Shown here: in pieces, positions 34,648 through 48,590 of the stretch
Layout: each line of letters starts with the position of its first letter
Position numbering within the stretch: position 1 is the stretch's first letter
Notes under the pieces: model-generated
The model's database searches: none
Seen by the model: only the letters and a program-made list of their open reading frames with translations
Told to the model about the DNA's origin: nothing
Position numbers and translations under genes: made by a program
Assembly (NCBI RefSeq): GCF_001435235.1
Contig: NZ_AZGB01000025.1
Span: 1 to 64,000 of the forward strand
From: Liquorilactobacillus ghanensis DSM 18630
GTDB lineage: Bacteria; Bacillota; Bacilli; Lactobacillales; Lactobacillaceae
Direction: 5' to 3'
DNA: 64,000 nt

Positions 34648-35526
34648 TTAGTCCTTATCTAAATAAAAACTCTTCAGCCGGTATGTTGTAACTGGCTCAA
34701 CGTAGTAATTATACTTAGCCACCAAGTCACAAATCTGATCACCATTAATTAAAGTAATGATCCGTGTACCCTGACGCGCTGTTCTAACCGCTTCTCGAGT
34801 AAAGTCAGAATTGGTAATAAAAATACCAAATTCAGCGTTGTACTTATCCATCGCACCCCGAAACTTGTCGATTTCTGGAGCTGATACTTTTCCTTGCCAG
34901 CGTTTAGCCTGTAGCGCTACCCTAGTGGTCCGGTAATCGTCAGAACGAACGTAACCAAATCCATCTAATCCGCCATCAGCAACATACTGGATACCAATAG
35001 TATCATCAACATCAACACCCATTTTAGTAAGTAAGCCACGGCAAAACAATTCGAATTTTTTTGGATTCATTTTTAGCAAAACATCAAGTAATTGTTGACG
35101 CCATGGTTCTTCTACTTCTTCGGTTTCATCATCGGTATCATTTTGAATTGGTACTTTATTTTGTTTTTGTTCAGCTAACATTTTCTCAACAATCGGACGA
35201 ACATCCCTTGCCCCATCAAATTGTGATAAATCCACATTTCGACCCTTTTCTGATAGTTCTACGGTATGATTATCATTAGTCTGAATATAGCCCGTCATTA
35301 TTAAATACTTGACCGCATAGTTTAGAGTCCAAGCAAAGGGACTGTACTGATTACCAGTTTTCCTTGAAACTTTGATCTTATCTACTATTTTTTCAGAAAT
35401 AGTATCTGAATTATCATGAATGTCTTGCCTAATGTCCTTTCTCGTGACTTCACCACCTAACCGGTGCATTGCCTTTAAAACTTCATTCATCGTAATATTT
35501 TCAATCTCAATTTGCTGATTTGCCAT
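34648..35526 (-). CDS. Mrr-like restriction endonuclease
   Basis: 292 residues. An N-terminal winged-helix Mrr_N-like region (about 5-95) precedes an acidic linker (about 120-140) and a C-terminal Mrr-type PD-(D/E)xK nuclease: DGGLDGFGYV supplies the Asp, VALQAKRWQG the QxK pair, and FITNSDFTREA follows. Such enzymes cut methylated foreign DNA (type IV). The start is ATG 35526 after GGGAG; a TTG six codons upstream is possible. Placed next to a type I system, it must tolerate the host HsdM methylation pattern. Confidence 0.88.
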   Translation of the reverse strand: MANQQIEIENITMNEVLKAMHRLGGEVTRKDIRQDIHDNSDTISEKIVDKIKVSRKTGNQYSPFAWTLNYAVKYLIMTGYIQTNDNHTVELSEKGRNVDLSQFDGARDVRPIVEKMLAEQKQNKVPIQNDTDDETEEVEEPWRQQLLDVLLKMNPKKFELFCRGLLTKMGVDVDDTIGIQYVADGGLDGFGYVRSDDYRTTRVALQAKRWQGKVSAPEIDKFRGAMDKYNAEFGIFITNSDFTREAVRTARQGTRIITLINGDQICDLVAKYNYYVEPVTTYRLKSFYLDKD

Positions 35527-35576
35527 TTCATTCTCCCATCCCAATTAAATTTATTGTCTTTCTTTAAGTAAAGATT

Positions 35577-35764
35577 GAGTGTACTAATGTCCCCAATAAA
35601 CTCTTGACTTTTACCAAAAAAACCTTTTACCATTATACTTAACTTACAGCTCAACCTTTAACTCTATAGTCTCCTATTTTACACATATTATAAATTTAAT
35701 TATATCAGTCATTCTAATTTTTTTCATTACCTAATTAACTCAATTATCCTAATATAGTACACTC
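35577..35764. repeat. 188-base segment with 10-base inverted ends
   Basis: GAGTGTACTA (35577-35586) and TAGTACACTC (35755-35764) are perfect inverted copies. The interior is very AT-rich with no ORF. It may be a small non-autonomous element or a scar at the right edge of the island. Confidence 0.4.
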
Positions 35765-35791
35765 GCAGACTCACCCCCCTGCTAAAAACGC

Positions 35792-35838
35792 AAAAAAGTG
35801 TACTCTTTCCAATCATTAAAAAGGAAGAAGTACACTTT
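35792..35838 (-). terminator. Terminator of the pcrA-to-rlmD unit
   Basis: On the minus strand AAGTGTACTTCTTCC pairs with GGAAAGAGTACACTT and a T run follows. It lies about 40 bases past the rlmD stop. Confidence 0.85.
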
Positions 35839-35876
35839 CTATCATTGTTAAATACCGTTACGACGCAGTTTTTAGA

Positions 35877-37250
35877 CTATTTTTCTGTACGTTCCAACAC
35901 CGTCACGCTCTCCACATGATTCGTCTGTGGGAACTGATCAAACGGCTGAATTGGTCCCGTCACTTGATAGCCATTTTCGGTTAAAAATTGTAAATCACGA
36001 ACTAGCGTTGCCGGATTGCAGCTGACGTACACGATTTTTTTTGGCGCCAACGTCAGCGTATTCTCCAAAACTTTTGTCTCCAATCCTTTACGCGGCGGAT
36101 CAAAAACAACGATATCTGGCTTTAAACCAGCACTCGCCCATTTGCCAAATTGTTCTTCAGCCGCGGCAACTTTAAATTCAGCATTGGTAATTCCATTTAA
36201 AACAGCATTTTGCTTGGCATCTTTAATCGCATCAGCAACAATTTCGACACCATAAACTTGTTTGGCCTTTTTCGCTAAACTCAGTGAAATCGTGCCGATC
36301 CCGCAATAAGCATCAATTACGGTTTCTTTGCCGCTCAATTGAGCAGCTTCAGCGACATACTGATAAATTTTTTCAGTTTGCAATGAATTAACTTGGAAAA
36401 ATGAGCGCGGTGAAATCGCAAACTTGATGCCGTTCAATTGATCTTCAATTTGTGGTTTACCAGCCAATAACTTTTCCTGTTTGCCCATAATTACATTAGT
36501 TTTGTCAGCATTAATATTCTGATAAACACTAACTACATCTTGACAGTGACTCATGATTTGCTGTGCCAGCTGAGTGCCAGCCGGCAATTTGCGCGAACGA
36601 GTCACCAAAGTCACCATGACCTGCCCACTATAATGTCCACGCCGAATAACAATATGGCGGATAACTCCACTATGTTGGCGTTCATTATACGCTGGAACTT
36701 CAAACTCACGCAAAACTGCTTGAACAGCTTCCAATACCTGATCAATCCGCGGATCTTGAATCAAGAAATCATGCATTGGCACAAACTGATGACTTCGCTG
36801 GCGGAAAAAGCCCGTTTCCAATTGACCATTGACCATCCGCACTGGAATCTGGGCTTTATTACGATAATGCAACGGTTCAGCCATTCCTCGCGTTGATGCT
36901 ACCGCGATTTGATCTAGATGCGCTTTATGCAGCAGTTCTTCAATCTGCTGCTGTTTGAAACGCAATTGAGCCTCATATTTCAAATGCTGCAAAGGTGCAA
37001 TTCCCGTTTGCAGATAGGCTGATTCTGAATCTAATTGGCGATCCGGACTATCATTATAACGTTTAATTACCTTGGCAAAACCGTAATTACGACTTGCTTT
37101 CATCACGTGAGCTAAAATTTTTTCACTTGGCAAGGCATCATCAATAAATAATGGATAATGATCGACCTTGGCGACCCCACGTCCTTGATAACTGAGGTCT
37201 TCAACGGTGACCTCAAGTTCTTGATTCTTTTGTACCGGAGTATTTTTCAT
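35877..37250 (-). CDS. rlmD: 23S rRNA (uracil-5-)-methyltransferase, TrmA/RlmD family
   Basis: 457-residue SAM-dependent RNA m5U methyltransferase. An N-terminal TRAM domain (about 8-65: VTVEDLSYQGRGVAKVD) precedes a central domain and the catalytic domain with VIDAYCGIGTISL (SAM motif), VFDPPRKGLE and the nucleophile Cys in YVSCNPATLVRDL. The start is ATG 37250 after AGTAGGA; codons upstream lie in a hairpin. It is the last gene of the pcrA-ligA-camS-gatCAB-dagK cluster. RlmCD or TrmA specificity cannot be separated by eye. Confidence 0.92.
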   Translation of the reverse strand: MKNTPVQKNQELEVTVEDLSYQGRGVAKVDHYPLFIDDALPSEKILAHVMKASRNYGFAKVIKRYNDSPDRQLDSESAYLQTGIAPLQHLKYEAQLRFKQQQIEELLHKAHLDQIAVASTRGMAEPLHYRNKAQIPVRMVNGQLETGFFRQRSHQFVPMHDFLIQDPRIDQVLEAVQAVLREFEVPAYNERQHSGVIRHIVIRRGHYSGQVMVTLVTRSRKLPAGTQLAQQIMSHCQDVVSVYQNINADKTNVIMGKQEKLLAGKPQIEDQLNGIKFAISPRSFFQVNSLQTEKIYQYVAEAAQLSGKETVIDAYCGIGTISLSLAKKAKQVYGVEIVADAIKDAKQNAVLNGITNAEFKVAAAEEQFGKWASAGLKPDIVVFDPPRKGLETKVLENTLTLAPKKIVYVSCNPATLVRDLQFLTENGYQVTGPIQPFDQFPQTNHVESVTVLERTEK

Positions 37251-37280
37251 TTTTTTCCTACTTTCTTTTTTTGCTAAGAA

Positions 37281-37313
37281 GGGCTGTGACAAAGGTTTTA
37301 TTTGTCACAGCCC
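37281..37313 (-). terminator. 13-base hairpin between dagK and rlmD
   Basis: GGGCTGTGACAAA pairs perfectly with TTTGTCACAGCCC. On the minus strand only TTCTT follows, so termination may be weak and serve to attenuate rlmD. Confidence 0.5.
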
Positions 37314-37365
37314 CTCAGACTTACTTTAAGCTCGCTGATTAAATTGTAGTTTGCACTAATTAAAA

Positions 37366-38406
37366 CTAATCTTCAGTTTTACTGTCTGCCTGCTTGGTTT
37401 GTTTAAGTTCTTGTCCAGTCAGATCTTCAACTTCTTCTACAAAATGCTGGCTTGCTGTTAACTCTGCCGGTGTTTGTTCCGAGCTGATCGCTCCATCGGG
37501 CAGTTGATCAGTATTGGCAAACATTTCAATGTGTTGCTTCAAATCATGGAAAACCATTGGTGCATCTCCACCATATTCTCCATCAATGTTGATCATCATT
37601 TTTTCATCAACTGGGCGGGCAATCAGCTTAGAAGTTTTGACATATAAAATCCGTGGATCTTTCACATGCTTGCCACCATTGAGCACCATTGTAATCAATT
37701 GCAAGATTTCCATTAAATTGCTGGTTTTTACCACAATTAAAGTAAACTTGCCGTCATCCAAAGATGCGTCTGGAACCAATTGCTCAAATCCACCAACTGA
37801 ATTAGTCAGTGCTAAGAAAAACATTGAAGCTCGACCATTAAAAACGCCGCCATCATATTCTAAATGCATCTTAATTGGTTTAATTTGCGGCAATAATTCT
37901 GCACCCTTGAACAAATAAGCCAAATAACCGAATAATGATTTAAACTCTGATGGAACACCATAAGTCAATTCCGTCAACAACCCACCTCCAGCAATGTTGA
38001 CAAAATATTTATCATTGGCTTGGCCAATATCCATCTTGATCGTCTTGCCTTTAGCAATTACTTTGGCTGCCGCGATCGGATCATCACGCGGAATTTTCAA
38101 AGCTCGCGCATAATCATTAGTCGTACCGGCAGGAATAATCCCCATTTTAGGGCGATGCTTCAACGGAGCAATTCCGTTTACAACTTCATTGATCGTTCCA
38201 TCACCGCCAGCCGCAATGACCAAATTAAAACCGGCTTGACCAACCCGCAACGCTTCATTTCGAGCCGAATTCGGCTCCGGCGTTGTTTGAAAAGCACTGG
38301 TTTCGTAACCAGCTCGTTCAAGGATATTCAAAATATAAACTAAATCATTTTTCATTGCTTCCCTACCGGAAGTTGGATTGTAAATAATCCGGCAACGCTT
38401 TTGCAT
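37366..38406 (-). CDS. dagK: Diacylglycerol kinase, soluble DgkB/DagK type
   Basis: 346 residues. It phosphorylates diacylglycerol released during lipoteichoic-acid synthesis and returns it to phospholipid. The DAGK catalytic domain opens with RIIYNPTSGRE, has the ATP-binding GGDGTINEVVNG, and GIIPAGTTNDYARAL. The C-terminal beta domain has INIDGEYGGDAPMVF. An acidic, Gln/Thr-rich tail (about 310-346) is extra. ATG 38406 after GAAGGAG. It follows gatB by 36 bases. Confidence 0.94.
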   Translation of the reverse strand: MQKRCRIIYNPTSGREAMKNDLVYILNILERAGYETSAFQTTPEPNSARNEALRVGQAGFNLVIAAGGDGTINEVVNGIAPLKHRPKMGIIPAGTTNDYARALKIPRDDPIAAAKVIAKGKTIKMDIGQANDKYFVNIAGGGLLTELTYGVPSEFKSLFGYLAYLFKGAELLPQIKPIKMHLEYDGGVFNGRASMFFLALTNSVGGFEQLVPDASLDDGKFTLIVVKTSNLMEILQLITMVLNGGKHVKDPRILYVKTSKLIARPVDEKMMINIDGEYGGDAPMVFHDLKQHIEMFANTDQLPDGAISSEQTPAELTASQHFVEEVEDLTGQELKQTKQADSKTED

Positions 38407-38442
38407 TTGTCTTTCTCCTTCAACCCGCTTGAACTTAATTAA

Positions 38443-39873
38443 TTATCTTGCTTTTAAACTAGCAATTAATAACTTGTTGACAACTTTCGGATTGGCCTTG
38501 CCATGAGTCTGTTTCATGATCTGACCAACCAAGAACCCGATTGCACGATCTTTACCATTTTTAAAATCATCAATTGATTTTTGATTGCCATCCAATACCT
38601 GATCGATAATCGGCTGTAAAACAGCTGGATCAGATAACTGTACCAAGCCCTTGCTTTCGACCCAAGCTTTTGGCTCACTGCCGTTAGTGATAATTTCCTT
38701 AAAGACTTTTTTGGCAATCTTAGAAGAAATCGTTTCATTCTCAATCAATTTAATCATGGTTGCCAAATTAACTGGTGTCAGCGCCGTTTCCGGCAAGTCA
38801 ATCTGCTTAGCATTCAAGTAAGCATTAACTTCACCCATCAGCCAGTTGGCAGCTAATTTAGGATCAGCTCCTTGTGCTACTGCAGCTTCAAAGAAATCTG
38901 ACATTTCCTTAGTCTGAGTCAGCACACCGGCATCATACTCCGGTAAGCCCCAATCATTAACATAACGTGCGCGACGGTTTTCCGGCATTTCTGGAAGTGA
39001 CTGGCGTACTTCTTCGAGCCACTCATCTGAAATGTGTACCGGCGGCAAATCTGGTTCTGGGAAATAGCGATAATCACTGGCACCCTCTTTGACACGCATC
39101 AAAATTGTTTCACCAGACGCTTCATCAAAGCGCCGCGTTTCCTGCTGGACCTTGCCACCAGCCATTAAAACTCGTTGCTGGCGTTTAGATTCATAATGTG
39201 CACCTTTACGTACATGCTCAAATGAATTCAAGTTCTTCATTTCAGTTCTGATTCCTAATTTATCAGCACCAATCGGTCGAACCGAAACATTAACATCAGC
39301 ACGCATCGAACCTTCTTCCATTTTAACATCGGAAATTCCGGTAAATTGAATTACCTGACGCAGCTTAACCAGATAAGCATAGGCCTCTTCAGCTGAAGAA
39401 ATTTCTGGTTTAGAAACAATTTCAATCAAAGGAGTTCCCTGCCGGTTCAAATCAACATAGGAATATCCATCAGGATTATGCGTGTTTTTACCAGCATCTT
39501 CTTCGACGTGCATCTCTTCGATTCCAACTTTTTTCTTCTTACCATCAACTTCGATTTCAAGCCAGCCATGACGGCCAATCGGCGTATCTGACTGTGTGAT
39601 CTGATAAGCTTTAGGATTATCTGGATAAAAATAGTTTTTCCGATTGAAAATCATATCACGGGTTACCGTACAATGCAAAGCTAATGCCGCCCGCATCCCA
39701 AATTCAATAACTCTCTTATTAACAGTCGGCAAGGCTCCTGGATAGCCCCAATCAACAACGTTAGTGTTGGTATTGGGTGCTGAACCGTATTTAACTGGTG
39801 CTGGCGAAAATGCCTTAGAATTTGTTTTCATTTCAACATGGACTTCTAGCCCAATCGTTGTCTCAAAATTCAT
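38443..39873 (-). CDS. gatB: Aspartyl/glutamyl-tRNA amidotransferase subunit B
   Basis: 476-residue kinase-type subunit of GatCAB, which converts misacylated Glu-tRNA-Gln (and Asp-tRNA-Asn) to the correct amide form. It opens with [29 protein letters not shown] and the PDLPPVHIS segment are conserved, and the C-terminal YqeY-like tail domain (about 330-476) ends in [12 protein letters not shown]. Its ATG overlaps the gatA stop (TAATG), so the subunits are translationally coupled. Confidence 0.97.
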   Translation of the reverse strand: MNFETTIGLEVHVEMKTNSKAFSPAPVKYGSAPNTNTNVVDWGYPGALPTVNKRVIEFGMRAALALHCTVTRDMIFNRKNYFYPDNPKAYQITQSDTPIGRHGWLEIEVDGKKKKVGIEEMHVEEDAGKNTHNPDGYSYVDLNRQGTPLIEIVSKPEISSAEEAYAYLVKLRQVIQFTGISDVKMEEGSMRADVNVSVRPIGADKLGIRTEMKNLNSFEHVRKGAHYESKRQQRVLMAGGKVQQETRRFDEASGETILMRVKEGASDYRYFPEPDLPPVHISDEWLEEVRQSLPEMPENRRARYVNDWGLPEYDAGVLTQTKEMSDFFEAAVAQGADPKLAANWLMGEVNAYLNAKQIDLPETALTPVNLATMIKLIENETISSKIAKKVFKEIITNGSEPKAWVESKGLVQLSDPAVLQPIIDQVLDGNQKSIDDFKNGKDRAIGFLVGQIMKQTHGKANPKVVNKLLIASLKAR

Positions 39874-41336
39874 TAATTCTGACCCCCAATCGCTGGAATT
39901 TCTTTATGAAAATCAGTTGCCTGTTCGAATGCGTAGCCGGCACGATACATCGTATTTTCCGCAAAACGGTTAGCGATCAACTGCAACCCAATCGGCAAAC
40001 CATCAGCAAAACCAGCTGGCAAGGACATTCCCGGCAAACCAGCCAAGTTAACGGGAATTGTCAAAATATCATTCATATACATCGTAATCGGATCATCAAT
40101 ATCTTCACCAATTCCAAAAGCTGTTGTCGGAGCGGTCGGTCCCAAGATCAAATCATAATCAGCAAAGACCTTGGCAAAGTCCTGACAAATCAAAGTCCGA
40201 ACCTGGGCTGCTTTTTTGAAGAATGCATCATAAGTTCCGGCTGACAAGGAGAATGTTCCCAACATGATCCGCCGTTTAACTTCGTCGCCAAAAGCTTCAG
40301 AACGCGATTTGACATAAACATCTTCTAGATTTTTAACATCCTGTGCACGATAACCATAACGAATACCATCAAAACGCTGTAAGTTCGAGCTGGCTTCAGA
40401 AGAAGCAATAATGTAGTAAACCGGAACACCATATTTACTATGCGGCAAACTAACCTCATCAACGGTTGCTCCTAATTTTTCAAACGTACTGATTGCCTGC
40501 TTAATTGCTGCTTTAACTGGCTCAGCAATTCCTTCACCAAGGTATTCTTTAGGAACGGCGATCTTCATATTCTTAATATTGCCATCTAATCCTGCCGCAA
40601 AGTCAGGGACTTTTTGGTTTGAACTAGTTGAGTCATGCGGATCAAGTCCACTGATAGCATTTAACAACAAAGCATTATCTTTAACATTGCGCGTAAATGG
40701 TCCAATCTGATCTAAGCTGGACGCAAAAGCAATTAAGCCGTAACGGGAAACGCGGCCATAAGTTGGCTTAACTCCGACAATTCCGTTAAAAGCTGCCGGC
40801 TGCCGAATCGAACCACCGGTATCAGAACCTAATGCAGCCAAAACTTCACCACCGGCTACCGCTGCAGCTGAACCACCAGAAGAACCACCGGGAACTTTAG
40901 TTTGATCCCAAGCATTTTTGGTTATCTGAAATGCTGAGTTTTCGGTTGAACCGCCCATCGCAAATTCATCCAGATTAGTCTTACCGATCGTAACTGCCTG
41001 CTGAGCCGCCAATTTTTCCATTACGGTTGCATCATAAATCGGCTGAAAGTTTTCCAAAATTTTGCTGGCAGCCGTTGTCCGTAAATTTTTGGTAACGATA
41101 TTATCTTTGATTGCCAATGGAATACCAGCCAAAATATTAGCCGGATCGATTCCCTGCTGATCGAGTTTTGCAGCCTGATCCAAAGCAGCCTGTTCATTTA
41201 GTGTTAAAAAAGCTGCTAATTTTTGATCGCGTTCTTTGATCGTTGTCAATGTTTCTTTGACCAAGTCAGTCACACTGACTTCTTTTTTGACCAGCAAGTC
41301 ATGCAAACTTGCTAAATCCTGCTTAAAGTAATCCAT
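39873..41336 (-). CDS. gatA: Aspartyl/glutamyl-tRNA amidotransferase subunit A
   Basis: 487-residue amidase subunit that releases ammonia from Gln. The amidase-signature triad is visible: Lys in AIKDNIVT, the Ser-cis-Ser region in [12 protein letters not shown], and the Gly/Ser-rich [16 protein letters not shown]. It starts 3 bases after the gatC stop (GGGGAA upstream) and overlaps gatB by one base. Confidence 0.97.
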   Translation of the reverse strand: MDYFKQDLASLHDLLVKKEVSVTDLVKETLTTIKERDQKLAAFLTLNEQAALDQAAKLDQQGIDPANILAGIPLAIKDNIVTKNLRTTAASKILENFQPIYDATVMEKLAAQQAVTIGKTNLDEFAMGGSTENSAFQITKNAWDQTKVPGGSSGGSAAAVAGGEVLAALGSDTGGSIRQPAAFNGIVGVKPTYGRVSRYGLIAFASSLDQIGPFTRNVKDNALLLNAISGLDPHDSTSSNQKVPDFAAGLDGNIKNMKIAVPKEYLGEGIAEPVKAAIKQAISTFEKLGATVDEVSLPHSKYGVPVYYIIASSEASSNLQRFDGIRYGYRAQDVKNLEDVYVKSRSEAFGDEVKRRIMLGTFSLSAGTYDAFFKKAAQVRTLICQDFAKVFADYDLILGPTAPTTAFGIGEDIDDPITMYMNDILTIPVNLAGLPGMSLPAGFADGLPIGLQLIANRFAENTMYRAGYAFEQATDFHKEIPAIGGQN

Positions 41337-41339
41337 TAC

Positions 41340-41642
41340 TTATGCTTCCCCGCTTTCATCGATAATTGCTGGTACTTTGATGTAACCATCCTGACTGTCA
41401 GGTACATTTTTCATCAGTAAATCACGGTCAACACCCGGTTGAGCAGTATCGGGACGCAAGACATTTTTGGCGTCGGTAACATGCGATGTAACCGGAACAT
41501 CAGTCGTATCGACCTCACTTAGTTGTTGTACCATCTTAATGATTTCATCCATTTGTCCAGTGAATTTTTGGAGCTCTGTTTCGGAAAAAGCGAGTTTTGC
41601 TAAGCCCGCAACGTGTTTAACTTCCTCTGCATTAATTGCCAT
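41340..41642 (-). CDS. gatC: Aspartyl/glutamyl-tRNA amidotransferase subunit C
   Basis: 100-residue small subunit that clamps GatA to Gat[17 protein letters not shown] at the N-terminus and [18 protein letters not shown] in the centre are the family pattern. ATG 41642 after AAGGAG. First of the gat genes, 89 bases after camS. Confidence 0.96.
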   Translation of the reverse strand: MAINAEEVKHVAGLAKLAFSETELQKFTGQMDEIIKMVQQLSEVDTTDVPVTSHVTDAKNVLRPDTAQPGVDRDLLMKNVPDSQDGYIKVPAIIDESGEA

Positions 41643-41731
41643 TTCTACTCCTTCTTTCCCTACGATAATTTTATTCTAGCATAAGTTTTTAACTTACTGA
41701 CCACTAACTGAAAAAGTCTTTGTTTTTTTTA

Positions 41732-42871
41732 TCAATAACTACCAAAAACATGAGTATAGTAAGTACTTTGTTTGGCTGTTTTAGCCAAGAAGCTTTGGAT
41801 ATCACCATCACTGCCTTTTACGGTAATATCAATCGGAATCCCACTTGGCAGGTAATTGCGAGCGGCGGTTGCTAAATACTGCGTAAAAGCGGTAATTTCA
41901 GTTTCACTGTAAAATTGAGTGGTAATGTTGATATGCATCCCTTGCAGCTGTTTACCATTATATTCTGCCTGTGCGGTCACCCCAGCTAAATTAGGGAAGA
42001 AGTTTTGAACTTGCTTCTTGAAACTTTCAAAAGAAGTTTCATCGTTATCATTAGGCAGTGATGAATTGGCCGTTGTTGGCAAAACATAACTCTTCGTATC
42101 CAAATTTTGCCACGAATTAATAGTACTGCCGCTTTTAACATAGGTATATGAATAAAACGATCCGCCAACCAGACTATCATTGCCAGCTTGTTGGAACATG
42201 GCAATCATAATCGGAACATTATTCCCGACTTTACCGCTTGATCGCAGCCGTTGCAAAACTTTGACTGCTGCCTGTCGGCCTTCTGCAATCATTTTATCTT
42301 GCGGAATATTGGTCGTAAAGGTAGCACCATACTGTTCCTTTTGATAATAGTCTTTTCGATTCATACCGATTCCAATCGTAATTCCTGACAAAACAAGCTT
42401 GCCATTTTCCTGTTTCATATAATCCTGTTCTTCTAATTGCTGAACATAAATTGGATTACGTTTGTTTGGATCAGTCTGACCATTATCTTCAGGATTAAGT
42501 CCTAAACTATTTGATTTAGACTGCCGATCCAACCATTTTTCAACAGTAGCTGATGATAATAACTGACCTTCACGGAAAACATAATCTTTGGGTGAATATT
42601 TAGTTTTAGATAGCTGGGTCAAACCATTTTCAAAACTCTTTAGATTCAATAAATTATCTGAGTTCTGCGAAATGCCCACTCCGCGTGCTTTGCTGGTCAG
42701 ATATCGGCCATTGCTAATTACATTTTGATACTGATCGCTATTAGAGCTGCCTGTGATTTGATATCCGCTTGAACTGCTTTTACTGCTGCTGCTGTTATTT
42801 GCCGATTTACTACTGCAGCCAGCCAGCAAAAGTGCCAGCACCGCTCCGATAAGAATCCCGGTTTTTTTCAC
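41732..42871 (-). CDS. camS: CamS-family lipoprotein
   Basis: 379-residue membrane-anchored lipoprotein. The signal peptide has lipobox LLLAGC, followed by a Ser/Asn-rich tether. The body matches the CamS (sex-pheromone cAM373 precursor) family, always found between ligA and gatC in Firmicutes. The start is GTG 42871, 8 bases after GGAGG, 3 bases past the ligA stop. In enterococci the signal peptide of such proteins yields a pheromone; no pheromone role is shown here. Confidence 0.92.
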   Translation of the reverse strand: MKKTGILIGAVLALLLAGCSSKSANNSSSSKSSSSGYQITGSSNSDQYQNVISNGRYLTSKARGVGISQNSDNLLNLKSFENGLTQLSKTKYSPKDYVFREGQLLSSATVEKWLDRQSKSNSLGLNPEDNGQTDPNKRNPIYVQQLEEQDYMKQENGKLVLSGITIGIGMNRKDYYQKEQYGATFTTNIPQDKMIAEGRQAAVKVLQRLRSSGKVGNNVPIMIAMFQQAGNDSLVGGSFYSYTYVKSGSTINSWQNLDTKSYVLPTTANSSLPNDNDETSFESFKKQVQNFFPNLAGVTAQAEYNGKQLQGMHINITTQFYSETEITAFTQYLATAARNYLPSGIPIDITVKGSDGDIQSFLAKTAKQSTYYTHVFGSY

Positions 42872-42874
42872 TTT

Positions 42875-47154
<4,280 letters not shown>

Positions 47155-47197
47155 AATCTTCAATCCTCTCTTGAATCCAATCAATTCCCATTATAAC

Positions 47198-47238
47198 AAA
47201 ATTAAAAGCAAGCTTCTTTAAAAAAAGATGAAGCTTGC
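47198..47238 (-). terminator. Terminator of the PurK-like gene
   Basis: On the minus strand GCAAGCTTC pairs with GAAGCTTGC, then TTTTAATTTT. It sits just upstream of the pcrA promoter, so pcrA is probably a separate transcript. Confidence 0.75.
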
Positions 47239-47246
47239 CGATAAAA

Positions 47247-48395
47247 TTAGTTATTTTTTGTTGCACCGCTGTCTTGCCAAATTCCGGTAGCATCGATCTG
47301 CTGCTGCAGCTCCAACAAATTATTACCAGAAACCAGTAAGTACCCGACTGTTTGTTGCTGTGCCATCTTGGGATAACGATAAAAACGATAATGCCAGTTG
47401 GTCTTTAAGACCCACTGCGTTCGCAAAGCTTCCAAGTCAGCTGTCTGCAGCTTGACCATGATTGTCGGCTGTAACAAATCAGCCGGTTCCAACGGCATTT
47501 TAGCCAAAGCTTTGATATGCTGTTCAAACATCGAAACATTTGCCCCGCGATCAAATACATATCCGGTTGGGTGCAAAGTCGGAACAATCTTCTTAACGTA
47601 AATAGCTCCACTTTCGGTAATAAAAAAGGCAATTTCCAATGCCCCGACATAATGCAGATTTTTAGCAATTTCATTGGCTAATTTATTAATTTCCGCTTTA
47701 ACTGCTGAATCAAACTCACCACCAACACTGGTTTCAAATAACCGTCGCTGGCGATAATGATTTTCGACCAAAGGAAACGGCTGCAGGTTTCCCTGATCAT
47801 CTTTGACCACTAGCGCTGAAATTTCATATTTAAATGGAATCCACGCTTCTAGTACAAACGTACCACGATCAATAAAATCAGCACAACGAGCTATGTCACT
47901 TTGCTTGGCAATCAGCTGTTGGTACCTATGACCAAATTCCTTTTGAATCGGCTTGATGATGCATGGATACCCAATTGAACTGACTGCTTGGTAAACGTCA
48001 TCCAAGCTGACAATTGTCGCATAAGGAGCAATATTAATATTCAATTGTTCCAAAAATGCCCGCTCTAATAAACGATCTTGTGCGATTTCCAAAGCATCTT
48101 TTCCTTGCGGGACCCGTGTAAAACGTTGTAGGAAACCAATAATTTCAGCTGGAATTTGATCCGAAACATAAGTAACCACGGCACATCTTTCAGCAAAATC
48201 TTGTAATTTTCCACGATCTTGATAAGAACCGATGATTCCCAAGTCAGCTTCTTGGACAGTCGGCGATCCCTCATTGGAACTATAGGCTATGACTTTAAAG
48301 CCCATTTTTTTTGCAGTTTCAGCTAACATGATTCCATTGGGGCTTTCACCAATTATTCCAAGGGTATCTCCTGGAAATAATATCTCATTAGTCAT
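47247..48395 (-). CDS. PurK-like ATP-grasp carboxylase
   Basis: 382 residues. A Rossmann-like N-terminal domain (LGIIGESPNGIMLAETAKKMGFKV) is followed by ATP-grasp (about 105-290: YPCIIKPIQKEFGHR, EAWIPFKYEIS, VGALEIAFFI) and a small C-terminal domain. This is the architecture of PurK, which makes N5-carboxyaminoimidazole ribonucleotide. No purE or other pur gene is nearby. PurK normally has GGGQL-like and YDGKGQ motifs; here the equivalents read GESPNG and FGHRYQ. A changed substrate is therefore possible, so the symbol is withheld. The ribosome-binding site is weak. Confidence 0.8.
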   Translation of the reverse strand: MTNEILFPGDTLGIIGESPNGIMLAETAKKMGFKVIAYSSNEGSPTVQEADLGIIGSYQDRGKLQDFAERCAVVTYVSDQIPAEIIGFLQRFTRVPQGKDALEIAQDRLLERAFLEQLNINIAPYATIVSLDDVYQAVSSIGYPCIIKPIQKEFGHRYQQLIAKQSDIARCADFIDRGTFVLEAWIPFKYEISALVVKDDQGNLQPFPLVENHYRQRRLFETSVGGEFDSAVKAEINKLANEIAKNLHYVGALEIAFFITESGAIYVKKIVPTLHPTGYVFDRGANVSMFEQHIKALAKMPLEPADLLQPTIMVKLQTADLEALRTQWVLKTNWHYRFYRYPKMAQQQTVGYLLVSGNNLLELQQQIDATGIWQDSGATKNN

Positions 48396-48530
48396 ATTTT
48401 CACTACTTTCTATCTTACTAAAACATCAAATCAATCATTGTTTGTTTTCAAAATCATTTTAACATAAGAATGCAATTTGATTATTTAATATTTCTCAAAA
48501 ACTGAAAATCCTTTTTGACAAAAAATATTC

Positions 48531-48559
48531 AAAAAAAGAGCACTGGATTTTATCCAGGC
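48531..48559 (-). terminator. Terminator of xpt-pbuX
   Basis: On the minus strand CTGGAT pairs with ATCCAG, followed after a few bases by seven T. Confidence 0.65.
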
Positions 48560-48590
48560 CCGCAAATTATTTAACCGCCCGCTTGAACAG

